Of a stretch of 64,000 bases of DNA, positions 1 through 9,007 are shown piece by piece. A program made the translations under genes and the position numbers. The DNA comes from Bin75 sp965200435. Its GTDB lineage: Bacteria; Nitrospirota; Nitrospiria; Nitrospirales; UBA8639. Within the stretch, counting starts at the first letter, position 1; each line of letters starts with the position of its first letter. Where the stretch lies: positions 62,001-126,000 of the forward strand of contig OZ241337.1 in the NCBI GenBank assembly GCA_965200435.1, given 5' to 3'. The notes beneath the pieces are model-generated. The model did no database searches. It worked only from the letters and a program-made list of their open reading frames with translations, and had not been told where the DNA came from.

Positions 1-30
1 GGACAACGTGTTTTTCTAGAGGAGGAATAC

Positions 31-915
31 ATGAAGAAGCTGAAAGGCATTGGTTTGCTGTTGTTGTCTAACGTTCTGATTTTTATCACCCTTTCGATCA
101 CCTTCACAATTCTCTCGGAAATGGTCCTTCCTGCGTTCGGGATCGACCTTCGTGGCTCAATCGTTCACCAGGATCTCTTGTGGGCCTTTGTGCTCGGATT
201 CGGCGGAGCCTTTATCAGTCTGGCGTTTTCCAAACAAATGGCGCGAGCCATGCTGGATTGCCGGCAAATCACCCAACCCCGCCACCCCGCGGAATTGCTT
301 GTGTATGAGACCGTCCAGAAGATCGCCAATCGCCTGGACATCAAAATGCCGGAAGTGTGGGTGTATGATTCGCCGGACCCCAATGCCTTTGCCACGGGAC
401 CATCCAAGAATAACTCGATGGTGGCCGTTTCAACCGGCTTATTGAACAACCTGAATGAAGGGGAAGTACGGGCTGTCTTGGCCCATGAAATGGGACACGT
501 CTACAACGGCGATATGTTTACGACGACGATCCTCGCCGGTTTGATGAATACCTTCGTCTATTTCATCAGCAGAATGGTCTATCGCCAAGTCGCCGAACGC
601 AATCCCATGTTGGGCTTCGGTGTCTACTTCTTTCTGCAAATCGTTTTGTCAATCCTCGCGATGATTCCCATCAGTTGGTGGTCTCGACGCCGGGAATTTT
701 CCGCGGACAAATTCGCCGCCAACACAGTCGGCAAAGAGCACATGATCTCCGCGCTTCAGGCGATTGATCGATGGGTCAAACAGGTCGCGTATCAGTATCA
801 GACGGAAGACGCCCTGGCGACCATGAAAATCTCAGGTCAGACTCGAGGTTTCATGCAGGTCTTTTCGACGCATCCACCCATCGAAGACCGCGTTGCCGCC
901 CTGCGAAAGCTGTAA
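31..915 (+). CDS. htpX: Protease HtpX homolog (membrane zinc metalloprotease)
   Basis: Membrane-bound M48 zinc metalloprotease of 294 residues, the usual length for HtpX. HtpX degrades misfolded inner-membrane proteins with its catalytic domain facing the cytoplasm. Two N-terminal hydrophobic segments (about residues 7-35 and 48-68) precede the catalytic HEXXH motif HEMGH at residues 152-156. Two further hydrophobic segments lie around 165-210. A downstream REFSAD motif near residue 221 supplies the third zinc ligand in this family. The start is well supported by GAGGAGG about 7 bases before the ATG. It stands alone, convergent with the PAP2 gene downstream. Identity is firm from motif, length and topology. 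Confidence 0.95.
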   Translation: MKKLKGIGLLLLSNVLIFITLSITFTILSEMVLPAFGIDLRGSIVHQDLLWAFVLGFGGAFISLAFSKQMARAMLDCRQITQPRHPAELLVYETVQKIANRLDIKMPEVWVYDSPDPNAFATGPSKNNSMVAVSTGLLNNLNEGEVRAVLAHEMGHVYNGDMFTTTILAGLMNTFVYFISRMVYRQVAERNPMLGFGVYFFLQIVLSILAMIPISWWSRRREFSADKFAANTVGKEHMISALQAIDRWVKQVAYQYQTEDALATMKISGQTRGFMQVFSTHPPIEDRVAALRKL

Positions 916-989
916 ATAGCGCGCCAAGTCGGTATAGCCGCTGTAGTCCGAGAGCCCGATTGCAAACGTCTGGGTGACAGCAGGGGGCG

Positions 990-1140
990 GGCTACTCCCT
1001 CGCCCTTTGGGAGAGGGTTGGGGTGAGGGCTCCTTCGTTTCCCTTCTTTTGTAGGAGTGAGGTGTCGGGTTAGCCACATCGTCGTCACTCGACACCCCAC
1101 CCCCTTTGCCGGATTACGCTATGCTAATCCGACCTGCGGT
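990..1140. repeat. REP-like hairpins between htpX and PAP2 gene
   Basis: This intergenic stretch holds two palindromic motifs that recur elsewhere in the window. One is a CCCTCGCCC...GGGAGAGGGTTGGGG hairpin at about 1000-1032, related to 29340-29382 and 28400-28460. The other is GGATTACGCTATGCTAATCC at about 1111-1130, related to 10243-10272 and 34075-34105. The second overlaps the last codons of the PAP2 gene, so the repeat supplies the C-terminal residues of that protein. Confidence 0.6.
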
Positions 1141-1678
1141 GTCTGTATTTTTTTTTAGGCCATGAACTTTTTGCGACAAGATATCCAGCCGTCGCGCCCA
1201 GTAACGCGCCGAGGCACCAACCTGCAAGTACGTCCGTGGGGTAATGTGCGCCGAGATAGACGCGGGACAGGCCTCCAATGACCAGAAGAGGTAGCATGAC
1301 CCACCGGGTCGAAGGAAACAGCACCCCAAGAAAGGCCGCGGCAATGGCCGTATTCACGGCGTGATTGGAAGGCAGGCTGAACAATTTCCCACATCCGGTC
1401 AGTTCATGAACGTTCAGCAAAGCCTGACACGGCCGCGGACGAGCCATCCATAGCTTGATTTGGGTCCCGAGAAAATCTCCCCCACCGATCGAGAGACCCA
1501 GAACTGACGTGACCAGAACGCCGTGATGCCAATCGAGCCACACACGCCAAGCCAGAAACGCCGCAATCAACACGACGAAATTGGTCGCTGACGAACATTG
1601 CAGCATCAACCAGTCCAGGGTGGCCGATTGGCCGGCCAATCCATTAACGGCATAAAACAGGGCTGTATCCCAATCCAT
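1124..1678 (-). CDS. PAP2-family membrane phosphatase
   Basis: 184-residue integral membrane phosphatase of the PAP2 (type 2 phosphatidic acid phosphatase) superfamily. Members dephosphorylate lipid phosphates such as undecaprenyl pyrophosphate or phosphatidylglycerophosphate; the substrate cannot be told here. The three signature motifs are visible in order: K-x6-RP as KLWMARPRP, PSNH (variant of PSGH) followed by an alanine-rich helix, and SR-x5-H-x3-D as SRVYLGAHYPTD. Several hydrophobic helices lie between them. The C-terminal tail (KKKYRHRR region) is read from a REP-like palindrome, so the original C terminus may have been altered. It diverges from tatD, with a MITE copy in the shared upstream region. 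Confidence 0.85.
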   Translation of the reverse strand: MDWDTALFYAVNGLAGQSATLDWLMLQCSSATNFVVLIAAFLAWRVWLDWHHGVLVTSVLGLSIGGGDFLGTQIKLWMARPRPCQALLNVHELTGCGKLFSLPSNHAVNTAIAAAFLGVLFPSTRWVMLPLLVIGGLSRVYLGAHYPTDVLAGWCLGALLGATAGYLVAKSSWPKKKYRHRRSD

Positions 1679-1730
1679 TGACTCCCCCGGCTTCTTTCGT
1701 GACGAACGATGTGCTAGGATTCCCTGCTAA

Positions 1731-1872
1731 GGAACCTCTGATTGAGTGCACGATCGGGCGCATGGCGGCGTGGTGTCCTCGCTCAACCCTCACCTATCGC
1801 CCTGATACGCTTCGGGTTTCGCTCCGGGACGCCTTGCCCTGCATCCCGCTATCACACGAAATCAGAGGTTCC
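1731..1872 (+). mobile_element. MITE-like element, family A, copy 1
   Basis: 142-bp non-coding element bounded by a perfect 13-bp inverted repeat (GGAACCTCTGATT at 1731-1743 and AATCAGAGGTTCC at 1860-1872) with TAA/CTAA at the edges. Six further copies occur at 6299, 7819, 10921, 35403, 41994 and 44578. It lies between the diverging PAP2 and tatD genes and is read through by a spurious N-terminal extension of tatD. No transposase is encoded. Confidence 0.85.
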
Positions 1873-1896
1873 CTAACGTACACGGGGAGCGTGGAG

Positions 1897-2667
1897 ATGC
1901 TCATCGACAGCCATGCGCATTTGGATGACCTGAGATACGATACTGATCGGGACAACGTCCTTCAACGTGCCGAAGCTGCCGGCATTGATGCCATTGTCAC
2001 GATTGGCTGTGACTTGCCCACCAGTCAGGCCGCCGTGGCGTTGGCCCAAGCGCACCCCACGCTCTTCGCCACCATCGGCGTACACCCACACGAAGCCAAG
2101 GAAATTGAAGAAGGCTGGTATGACTCATTTCGGTTACTCGCCCGGCAACCGAAAGTCGTAGCCTACGGCGAAATCGGGTTAGACTATCATTATGATCACT
2201 CTCCCCGAGAAATCCAGCGCGAACGGTTTCGCGAACAAATTCACCTGGCGCGCGAACTGGATCTTCCACTGATCATTCACACGCGTGAAGCACAGGAAGA
2301 TACCGTGAAAATACTCCGGGAAGAAGGCGCAGCCGGCGTGGGGGGCGTCTTTCACTGTTTTTCCGGAGACGCGTGGTTGGCCAAGGATGCGCTGGACTTG
2401 GGTTTTTATCTTTCCTTTTCCGGGGTGCTGACCTTCAAAAATGCGGCGATGTTGCGGGACATCGCAAAAACCGTTCCCCTGGACCGTCTCATGGTGGAAA
2501 CGGATTCTCCTTACCTGACGCCCGTTCCCTATCGCGGAAAGCGAAATGAACCCGCGTACGTGCAATACGTGGTTGAAACATTGGCGGAGGTCCGGGGGAA
2601 CGGATCTGTCGAATCCATTGCCCGGGCCACCGTTGAAAACACCAAGCGGATCTTCAGAATCCCCTGA
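1897..2667 (+). CDS. tatD: TatD family metal-dependent DNase/hydrolase
   Basis: 256-residue TIM-barrel hydrolase of the TatD family (3'-5' DNase or D-aminoacyl-tRNA deacylase-like roles are known). Metal ligands are visible: DSHAHLD at the N terminus, the glutamate in GEIGLDYHYD, the histidines of IIHTREA and FHCFSG, and the terminal ETDSPYLTP. The open frame continues upstream to 1678, but that extension runs through MITE copy 1. The ATG at 1897, preceded by GGGGAG at about 1884-1889, gives the family's normal length and begins directly with the barrel's first strand. It converges with the NYN nuclease gene, the two 3' ends overlapping by about 14 bp. Confidence 0.93.
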   Translation: MLIDSHAHLDDLRYDTDRDNVLQRAEAAGIDAIVTIGCDLPTSQAAVALAQAHPTLFATIGVHPHEAKEIEEGWYDSFRLLARQPKVVAYGEIGLDYHYDHSPREIQRERFREQIHLARELDLPLIIHTREAQEDTVKILREEGAAGVGGVFHCFSGDAWLAKDALDLGFYLSFSGVLTFKNAAMLRDIAKTVPLDRLMVETDSPYLTPVPYRGKRNEPAYVQYVVETLAEVRGNGSVESIARATVENTKRIFRIP

Positions 2668-3208
2668 GTTGGCGGTTTCTGGAGCGGACGGCTTTAGGTA
2701 ACTTGCGAGAATTGCCTTTCTTCTTGGGACGTCCAGCTCCCTGTGACTCCTTGTCTTCGATTTTTGTCCAGGGTTGCATGGGTAAAAGAGAAATGGATCT
2801 GTCTTTTTTATTATCCAAAGATTCAAGCTTCACTTGAAATTCTTCCGACTTCATGACAAAGGCTCCATGCGCTTTGGCCGTTTGAATGATCTCCAAATCC
2901 GAGGAAACCACGGCGCAGGTCCGACCATACTCCCGGGCCAGACGCTGAATGACCTGATCAGCGCGTTCTCCCCGTTTGGTAAACACGACCTGTACTCCCA
3001 TCCGGTGTTCATGAGACTCAACCCCCGTTTGCTCCCGCCAGGCATCGAACACCACGGTCACGGGATGTCCTTTACATTGGCTGTACAGCGAAAGGCGTTG
3101 AATGAGGGCTTCCCGCGTGCCGGAACCGTCAGCCGGACGTCTCATGCCCGAACGACCCAATAAATTATATCCGTCTATGATGAGCAAATGCGGCATACGG
3201 CGAAACAC
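2654..3208 (-). CDS. NYN domain protein, YacP/Rae1-like predicted ribonuclease
   Basis: 184-residue protein whose first 165 or so residues form a NYN (PIN-like) domain. The N-terminal LLIIDGYNLLGR carries the first catalytic aspartate. Further acidic positions are seen in VVFDAW and VVSSDLEI. This matches the YacP/Rae1 group, which includes an A-site mRNA endonuclease in Bacillus; activity in this organism is inference. The C-terminal 30 residues are very basic (PKKKGNSRK, KAVRSRNRQ), consistent with RNA binding. A start four codons downstream (MPHLL, 3196) is possible. Confidence 0.85.
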   Translation of the reverse strand: MFRRMPHLLIIDGYNLLGRSGMRRPADGSGTREALIQRLSLYSQCKGHPVTVVFDAWREQTGVESHEHRMGVQVVFTKRGERADQVIQRLAREYGRTCAVVSSDLEIIQTAKAHGAFVMKSEEFQVKLESLDNKKDRSISLLPMQPWTKIEDKESQGAGRPKKKGNSRKLPKAVRSRNRQLRGF

Positions 3209-3242
3209 GCTATCCCAGCGTTTTCACGCTGTCAATTATAAA

Positions 3243-3445
3243 TGTTCGGTCATTCGTTAACAGCACCCGTAGGTCGGGTTAGCACCCGACACGCAGCCCT
3301 GTCTTTGTCTGTCATCCCCGACGTTTGTCATCGGGGATCCAGGGGTTTTGCTTTTTCTTTGCGAGGCCCTGGTCATGGAGACCCGATGAACGATGTCGAG
3401 GATGACAGCAGGATGCCATGACATGTGACAACGAATGACCGAACA
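3243..3445. mobile_element. Inverted-repeat element, family B, long copy
   Basis: About 203 bp bounded by a perfect 16-bp inverted repeat: TGTTCGGTCATTCGTT at 3243-3258 and AACGAATGACCGAACA at 3430-3445. Inside are a REP-like palindrome (AGGTCGGGTTAGCACCCGAC) and a CATCCCCGA...TCGGGGATC hairpin at about 3313-3340. A shorter relative is at 17860-17971, with fragments near 14840-14935 and 24565-24735. No coding capacity. Confidence 0.7.
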
Positions 3446-3515
3446 CATACAGCAATGACAGAACACAAAGAGTTTGTTATGCTGAAATGACATCATCCTC
3501 CTTTCGTCAGCTCAC

Positions 3516-4829
3516 ATGAAAAACGTTCTGACCCTCGCCCTGGTTAGTTGCCTGACGCTGTATGGGGCTGTAGCGAAACCGGCATCGGCATCCGAATTGT
3601 TCCCTCGCCCGGCCTTGTCCGGGACGGCGTTCCCGGCGCACGCGCAGTTGGCGAAGCAGGCAACATCGTCCGGTCAAACCGCCGCGACACTTCTCATCAA
3701 GAAAGTCCGGCACCACGCCCATAAAAAATTTACACGTGTCGTGCTGGACGTGACCGGCCGGGTCGCCCTCAAAAAAAGCAAGGACCAACGCAACGCAACG
3801 ATTTCTCTGCCTCATGTCAAACTGAGTCAACGCGCCCGGCAACAAATCAAGAGGAAAAATTTCCCGCGAGCCATAGCCATATCTTCGCAAGATCCGCAAA
3901 CGGTCAGTATTGTGTTGGACCTGCAGGCTCTCCGGAGGTACAGGGTCCTCACCCTCCGTCACCCCGACCGTGTAGTGGTGGATCTTTACTATGCCCGAAA
4001 AATGCCAGAGGCCACGGCAAAACCCGAAACACCAACGAGCAAACCATCCAAGGCGACTCCCCGTCAGGCCGCGCAACCGGATCGTTCCCCATCGAAACAT
4101 TCAAAAGACGTTCTGATCGTCATCGACCCCGGACACGGCGGAAGGGATCCCGGAGCCATCGGGCGAAAGGGCACGAAGGAAAAAACCCTTGTCTTGCAGA
4201 TCTCGAAATATTTACGCGATCTCATTCAACAACGTCACAAAGCCACAGTTCTGTTGACACGATCAAAAGATGTCTTCCTCGATTTGGAAAAGCGCGTGCA
4301 ATTTGCCAACAAGAAAAAGCTGGAATGGTGCGGAAAGGACATGGGGACCAACGTTGACGTCAAAAAAATGTCACGGATCTGCCTGTTTATTTCCATTCAC
4401 GTCAATTCACATCCCCAGAAATCCATTCATGGCCTAGAGGTGTACCACTTCGGGAAGGCCAGTGATCCCCGTGCGCTGGAAGTCGCGGCCAGGGAAAACG
4501 GCATGAAATTGGAAAGTGATACCCCACCCTGGCAGTTCATCATCACCGACAGTTTGAACGACCATAAGATCAAACAATCCCGGACTTTTGCCGAGACCAC
4601 CAGCAAAAAACTCATCTCCACGTTACGCAAGCATCACAAGATCAAAAATCATGGGATCAAAACCGCCCCCTTTTACGTCTTACGCTTCACGACTATGCCG
4701 AGCATCCTGGCTGAAGTCGGGTTTATCTCCAATTCGAAGGAAGAAAAACGACTGGAGACGAAGACATTCCAGAAACGTTTGGCTGAAGGCATTTATCAAG
4801 GCATTCAATCGTACCTCGATGAACAATAA
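3516..4829 (+). CDS. amiC: N-acetylmuramoyl-L-alanine amidase (AMIN + Amidase_3)
   Basis: 437-residue periplasmic amidase that cleaves the amide bond between N-acetylmuramic acid and the stem peptide, needed for septal splitting. Layout: signal peptide (residues 1-26, cleavage near ASASE); an AMIN peptidoglycan-binding domain at about 60-145; a low-complexity Pro/Thr/Lys linker at 150-195; and an Amidase_3 catalytic domain from about 195. The zinc-binding motif is in VIDPGHGGRDPGAIG, with a further zinc-binding His in FISIHVNSH and the catalytic Glu in ILAEVGFISN. truA follows after 12 bases, so the two are probably co-transcribed. Confidence 0.93.
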   Translation: MKNVLTLALVSCLTLYGAVAKPASASELFPRPALSGTAFPAHAQLAKQATSSGQTAATLLIKKVRHHAHKKFTRVVLDVTGRVALKKSKDQRNATISLPHVKLSQRARQQIKRKNFPRAIAISSQDPQTVSIVLDLQALRRYRVLTLRHPDRVVVDLYYARKMPEATAKPETPTSKPSKATPRQAAQPDRSPSKHSKDVLIVIDPGHGGRDPGAIGRKGTKEKTLVLQISKYLRDLIQQRHKATVLLTRSKDVFLDLEKRVQFANKKKLEWCGKDMGTNVDVKKMSRICLFISIHVNSHPQKSIHGLEVYHFGKASDPRALEVAARENGMKLESDTPPWQFIITDSLNDHKIKQSRTFAETTSKKLISTLRKHHKIKNHGIKTAPFYVLRFTTMPSILAEVGFISNSKEEKRLETKTFQKRLAEGIYQGIQSYLDEQ

Positions 4830-4841
4830 GGGCATCCATTC

Positions 4842-5606
4842 GTGATGACCACGTACAAACTGCTGCTCGAATATGACGGGACGACGTATGCCGGGTGGCA
4901 ACGGCAACCTGACCGGCCAACCATTCAATCGACGCTCGAAGACGCGTTGTTCCGGATTACCGGACACTCGATCCCGGCCTTGGGAGCCAGCCGAACGGAT
5001 GCGGGAGTACACGCGCTAGGGCAAGTCGTCAGTTTTCAATCGGACAGCCCGTTATCGCCCTATGAGTGGACCCGTGCCTTGAACGGAGTCCTTCCGAAGA
5101 ACATCAGCGTGCACCACACCTCGGTGGCGGCCCGCGACTTCCATGCACGGTATGACGCACGTGCCAAGACGTACGAATATCGAATTCTCAACCAACCGAC
5201 GCGCCCGGCATTGGATCGTCTCCGCGTATGGCAGGTGGCCAAACCTTTGGACGTGGACCGTATGCGTGAAGCCTCGCGTCACGTTCTGGGACAACACGAC
5301 TGCACTTCGTTTCAAGGACCTGCAGCGGGCACAAAAAATCCCGTCTGTACCATCCACCGGATTGACTGGTTACACGACGGCCCGCTGATTCGTTGCACGA
5401 TACAAGCCGACCGGTTTCTGAAACAGATGGTTCGGGCATTCATCGGAACACTCGTCGAAGTCGGTCACGGGAAAAGCCCCCCCGACACCCTGGTCACAAT
5501 CCTCGCAGCCAGGGATCGCCGGACGGCCGGGCTGACGGCCCCTCCTCAAGGGCTTTATCTGCTTGACGTCCATTACGAAACGAAAGATCTGCACGCCAAC
5601 CCGTGA
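4842..5606 (+). CDS. truA: tRNA pseudouridine(38-40) synthase TruA
   Basis: 254-residue TruA, which isomerises uridines 38-40 in the tRNA anticodon arm. The catalytic aspartate lies in the hallmark GASRTDAGVHALGQV. The N-terminal LLLEYDGTTYAGWQRQ and C-terminal FLKQMVRAFIGTLVEVG are also typical. Translation begins at GTG 4842 or the adjacent ATG at 4845; only one residue differs. It is closely linked to amiC upstream and convergent with the cupredoxin gene. Confidence 0.96.
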   Translation: MMTTYKLLLEYDGTTYAGWQRQPDRPTIQSTLEDALFRITGHSIPALGASRTDAGVHALGQVVSFQSDSPLSPYEWTRALNGVLPKNISVHHTSVAARDFHARYDARAKTYEYRILNQPTRPALDRLRVWQVAKPLDVDRMREASRHVLGQHDCTSFQGPAAGTKNPVCTIHRIDWLHDGPLIRCTIQADRFLKQMVRAFIGTLVEVGHGKSPPDTLVTILAARDRRTAGLTAPPQGLYLLDVHYETKDLHANP

Positions 5607-5673
5607 TGCCTGTTTCCGATCCTCGATTGACCCGAAAACAGGCCCTGCTCGACGCTTCGCCAGGAAGGCCGGA

Positions 5674-6045
5674 CTACAATTCCGTGACGGCGTTGTTCTG
5701 CACAACCCGTTTCACATGAATGCGACCACGCATGAACGGATGGATCTCGCAATGATAGGAATAGGTGCCCGCGGACAACCCGCTTACACTGAAATGCTCG
5801 CCAGGATGAAGGTGTTCGGAGGCAAAGGCGCATTCCCCGCCTCGCCCGCAACCATCGTGAGTCACGGTATGAGGCTGCATCGACCGATTGTACCAGTGCA
5901 CTGACTGTCCCGGGCCGATCATTATGCTTGAGGGCGCGTAAAAAGGCCTCCGGTCCAAAAGGATGATTTGAGAACTCCCGGCTTGCCCCAGACCAACCGG
6001 AAGCACGACCAAAAGCAGTATCCCCGCAAGATAAAAACGCGCCAA
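5674..6045 (-). CDS. Secreted cupredoxin (plastocyanin-like blue copper protein)
   Basis: About 123 residues. An N-terminal signal peptide (ARFYLAGILLLVVLPVGLG) is followed by one cupredoxin domain. Type-1 copper ligands are visible: a His in QPHTVTHDG, then Cys-x2-His-x2-Met as CEIHPFM. It probably shuttles electrons or binds copper in the periplasm. The start is my choice: the open frame begins at GTG 6075, but the AAAGGAGGAG at about 6060-6052 lies inside that extension and points to TTG at 6045. That start also gives a clean signal peptide. No obvious redox partner is adjacent. Confidence 0.85.
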   Translation of the reverse strand: MARFYLAGILLLVVLPVGLGQAGSSQIILLDRRPFYAPSSIMIGPGQSVHWYNRSMQPHTVTHDGCGRGGECAFASEHLHPGEHFSVSGLSAGTYSYHCEIHPFMRGRIHVKRVVQNNAVTEL

Positions 6046-6298
6046 CGCTGCGGCTCCTCCTTTCGGAAACGACACGAGGCTGTCTTTCGATGCAGCCCAT
6101 CATACAGGCCGAGAGACGTTGAGTAAATGCCGTGTATGCGTCCATCACCTGTGGCACTCGGATTGCTGATGAATGAGGAATGGTCCCGGAGAGTCGCGGC
6201 CTGGGCGATGGTGCGCAACACGGTTTGGGAAGGCAATGTAGGTCGGATTCGCCGCAGGCGTCACCCGACACTGCTCACAGACAGGCCTGCCAAGTGAG

Positions 6299-6439
6299 GG
6301 AACCTCTGATGTAGGCACGATCGGACGCATGGCGGTGTGGTGTCCTCGCTCAACCCTCACCTCTCTCTCTGATACGCTTCGAGTTTCGCTCCGGGACGCC
6401 TTGCCCTGCATCCCGCTCTCACACGAAATCAGAGGTTCC
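6299..6439 (+). mobile_element. MITE-like element, family A, copy 2
   Basis: 141-bp copy, left end GGAACCTCTGATG (one mismatch), right end AATCAGAGGTTCC at 6427-6439, followed by TTAG. It sits upstream of the glutamate dehydrogenase gene. The rest of the 6046-6541 gap holds a REP-like palindrome near 6238-6270 and no convincing gene. Confidence 0.85.
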
Positions 6440-6541
6440 TTAGCGACGTCATTCCCACATTGACAGGGATGACAGGAGCAGGTTCAGGGAGTATGCTGTA
6501 CCAGTAGACACGTTCCTCGACCATCACAGGGAACCGAACTC

Positions 6542-7798
6542 ATGACTCCTGAATACGATCATCCGACGTTTCGCTTGGCCGTGGCGCAATTCGACCGGGT
6601 GGCGGAAGCCATGAACCTGGACGTGAATTTGCGGGAACGCCTGAAAACGCCGCAACGGTCCTTGATGGTGGCACTTCCGATCCGTCTGGATGACGGCAGT
6701 GTTCGCGTCTTTCAGGGGTACCGGGTCCAGCATGACTCTGCCCGCGGACCATCCAAAGGCGGACTCCGATATCATCAGGACGTGAGCTTAGGTGAGGTGG
6801 CAGCATTGGCCATGTGGATGACTTGGAAAACCGCCCTGGTCGGATTACCGTATGGCGGCGCAAAGGGTGGCATTACGGTCGATCCGCATACATTGTCGCT
6901 CGCCGAATTGGAACGGCTCACCAGAAGATATGCTGCAGAGATCTTTCCTGTGGTCGGTCCGGACAAGGATATTCCGGCAACGGATATCGGCACGAACCAG
7001 CAGGTCATGGCATGGTTCATGGACACCTACAGTCAGCAGGTGGGATTCGCGGTTCCCGGGGCGGTTACCGGGAAACCCCTGTCAATCGGCGGCAGTCTGG
7101 GTCGGGAAGATGCAACCGGACGAGGAGTAGTGAACGTCACGATAGAGGCCCTTCGCCAGAAGGGGATCAACCCGGAGGACGCGACGGTGGTCATTCAGGG
7201 GTTCGGGAACGTCGGTTCACACACCGCCAAAATCTTCAGCGAGGCCGGGGCCCGGGTCATCGGCATCAGCGACGCCACGGGTGGCCTCTTTAACCCGAAG
7301 GGGTTGCCGATAGACGCCATCTTTCAAAACCACCGGCTCGGTTCACCTCTTCACGACATGAAAGCTGGGGATCACCTGACCAACGATGAACTGCTCACCG
7401 TGGAGTGTACGGTGCTGATTCCCGCCGCGCTCTCAGAACAAATTACAGACAAAAACGCCGGCCGCCTTCGTTGCCGGATCCTGGTCGAAGCCGCCAACGG
7501 GCCGACCACCCTGGAAGCGGACGCGATTCTGGACGACCGGAACGTCTTCATCGTTCCCGATATCCTGGCTAATTCAGGCGGCGTGATTGTCTCGTATTTT
7601 GAATGGGTGCAGGACATCCAACGTTTTTTCTGGAATGAGGGTGATATCCGGCAGCGACTTCATGCAATCAGTACCGCGGCCTTTCACCGGACGTTCCACT
7701 TTGCGCAAGAGAAAAAAACCACGATGCGGATGGCCGCCCTCATGAACGGAATCGATCAGGTGGCCCAAGCCCATACTGCCCGCGGGCTCTATCCCTGA
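6542..7798 (+). CDS. gdhA: Glu/Leu/Phe/Val dehydrogenase family, probable glutamate dehydrogenase
   Basis: 418-residue hexameric amino-acid dehydrogenase, most likely NAD(P)-glutamate dehydrogenase interconverting glutamate with 2-oxoglutarate and ammonia. The substrate-binding and catalytic lysines lie in GPSKGGLRYH and GGAKGGI. The coenzyme domain has the Rossmann signature GFGNVGSH near residue 220. The C-terminal NSGGVIVSYFEW is typical. Length matches the about 420-residue group. It stands alone between two MITE copies. Confidence 0.93.
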   Translation: MTPEYDHPTFRLAVAQFDRVAEAMNLDVNLRERLKTPQRSLMVALPIRLDDGSVRVFQGYRVQHDSARGPSKGGLRYHQDVSLGEVAALAMWMTWKTALVGLPYGGAKGGITVDPHTLSLAELERLTRRYAAEIFPVVGPDKDIPATDIGTNQQVMAWFMDTYSQQVGFAVPGAVTGKPLSIGGSLGREDATGRGVVNVTIEALRQKGINPEDATVVIQGFGNVGSHTAKIFSEAGARVIGISDATGGLFNPKGLPIDAIFQNHRLGSPLHDMKAGDHLTNDELLTVECTVLIPAALSEQITDKNAGRLRCRILVEAANGPTTLEADAILDDRNVFIVPDILANSGGVIVSYFEWVQDIQRFFWNEGDIRQRLHAISTAAFHRTFHFAQEKKTTMRMAALMNGIDQVAQAHTARGLYP

Positions 7799-7818
7799 TA
7801 CAGCAGGCAAAGCCTTAA

Positions 7819-7960
7819 GGAACCTCTGATTGAGTGCACTATCGGGCGCATGGCGGCGTTGTGTCCTCGCTCAACCCTCACCTCTCTCTCTGATACGCTT
7901 CGGGTTTCGCTCCGGGACGCCTTGCCCTGCATCCCGCTATCACACGAAATCAAAGGTTCC
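7819..7960 (+). mobile_element. MITE-like element, family A, copy 3
   Basis: 142-bp copy filling the space between the converging 3' ends of the glutamate dehydrogenase and aldolase genes. Right inverted repeat has one mismatch (AATCAAAGGTTCC). The TTA immediately after it (7961-7963) is the aldolase stop codon read on the minus strand. Confidence 0.85.
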
Positions 7961-8902
7961 TTAGGCCATGTCCCCTGCATAAATTTTCATACAGGTCTCC
8001 AAAAACGTTAAGGCATCAGGTTTCAAGCGTTGGAAAGAATTCCGGCCGATAATTGAACCAAAGCCTCCCCCATCGCGGATTGCCCTCACCTCGTCGAAAA
8101 TGGCTTTGCCCGTCCCTTTCGCTCCACCAGAGAAAATGACAATGCGCCTCCCGTTAAACGCGCTTTGCACGACGTGACTGATCCGCTCAGCCGGGGTGCT
8201 GATGGGAATCTTCTCCGATTCATAGACCTTTTTGGCTTCCGCTTGATGGATATGCTCCGTCGGCACCTTGACCTTGATGATGTGTGCGCCCAGTTGAGCC
8301 GCGATCTGAGCGGCATAACACACCACGTCAATGGCCGTCTCTCCCGCCTTGGTCACTTTTCCCCCACGGGGGTAGGACCAGACCACCACGGCGAGTCCGA
8401 CCGACTTGGCTTCTGCGGCTATCTCCTGCAAATTCTCATACATCTCCTGGCTGTACGCCGACCCGGGATAGATCGTGTATCCAACGGCACAACACCCTAG
8501 ACGAAGGGCGTCCTGTACGCTTCCCGTGACGGCTTGGTTATAGTCATCGCCGCCAAAGAGGGAATCGTTATTGTTCAGCTTGAGAATCAAAGGAATGTGT
8601 CCGGCATATTCCGCTGCACCGGCCTCCAGGAACCCCAACGGCGCAGTATAGGCATTGCACCCGGCATCAATGGCGAGTTGAAAATGGTACAGGGGATCAT
8701 ACCCCGAAGGATTGGCTGCAAAACTGCGCGCAGGCCCATGTTCAAAACCCTGATCCACGGGCAGGATCAGAAGTTTGCCAGTTCCCGCCAACCGGCCACT
8801 CATTAATAATCTGGCCAAATTGACCCGAATGCTTGGCGCATCGCTCTGATAATACCCGAGGATTTCCTGTACGCGTTTGGTAATTCTGGGACCTTCACTC
8901 AC
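7961..8902 (-). CDS. fbaB: Class I fructose-bisphosphate aldolase (DhnA/FbaB type)
   Basis: About 313 residues; DhnA-type class I aldolase, which cleaves or forms fructose-1,6-bisphosphate through a Schiff-base lysine without a metal. Family landmarks: LPVDQGFEHGPARSF near the N terminus, VVVWSYPRGG, HIIKVKVPTE carrying the likely Schiff-base lysine, and IVIFSGGAKG at the phosphate-binding loop. The frame is open to 8935, but AGGAGG at 8916-8911 sits 8 bases before GTG 8902, which I take as the start. The TAA stop coincides with the edge of MITE copy 3. Confidence 0.9.
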   Translation of the reverse strand: MSEGPRITKRVQEILGYYQSDAPSIRVNLARLLMSGRLAGTGKLLILPVDQGFEHGPARSFAANPSGYDPLYHFQLAIDAGCNAYTAPLGFLEAGAAEYAGHIPLILKLNNNDSLFGGDDYNQAVTGSVQDALRLGCCAVGYTIYPGSAYSQEMYENLQEIAAEAKSVGLAVVVWSYPRGGKVTKAGETAIDVVCYAAQIAAQLGAHIIKVKVPTEHIHQAEAKKVYESEKIPISTPAERISHVVQSAFNGRRIVIFSGGAKGTGKAIFDEVRAIRDGGGFGSIIGRNSFQRLKPDALTFLETCMKIYAGDMA

Positions 8903-9007
8903 CGGCCATCCCTCCTGTCCTGTGCAGGCTTTCACTCACCTGTTGAAACATTGAAGCACCAATATCCAACGACACCTCGACGATGCGCCCCCTTTTCTTC
9001 GGGGTCC

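Noticed and set aside
1678..1896. Upstream extension of the tatD frame
   Set aside because: It reads through MITE copy 1 and gives residues unlike TatD; ATG 1897 has the ribosome-binding site and the correct length.
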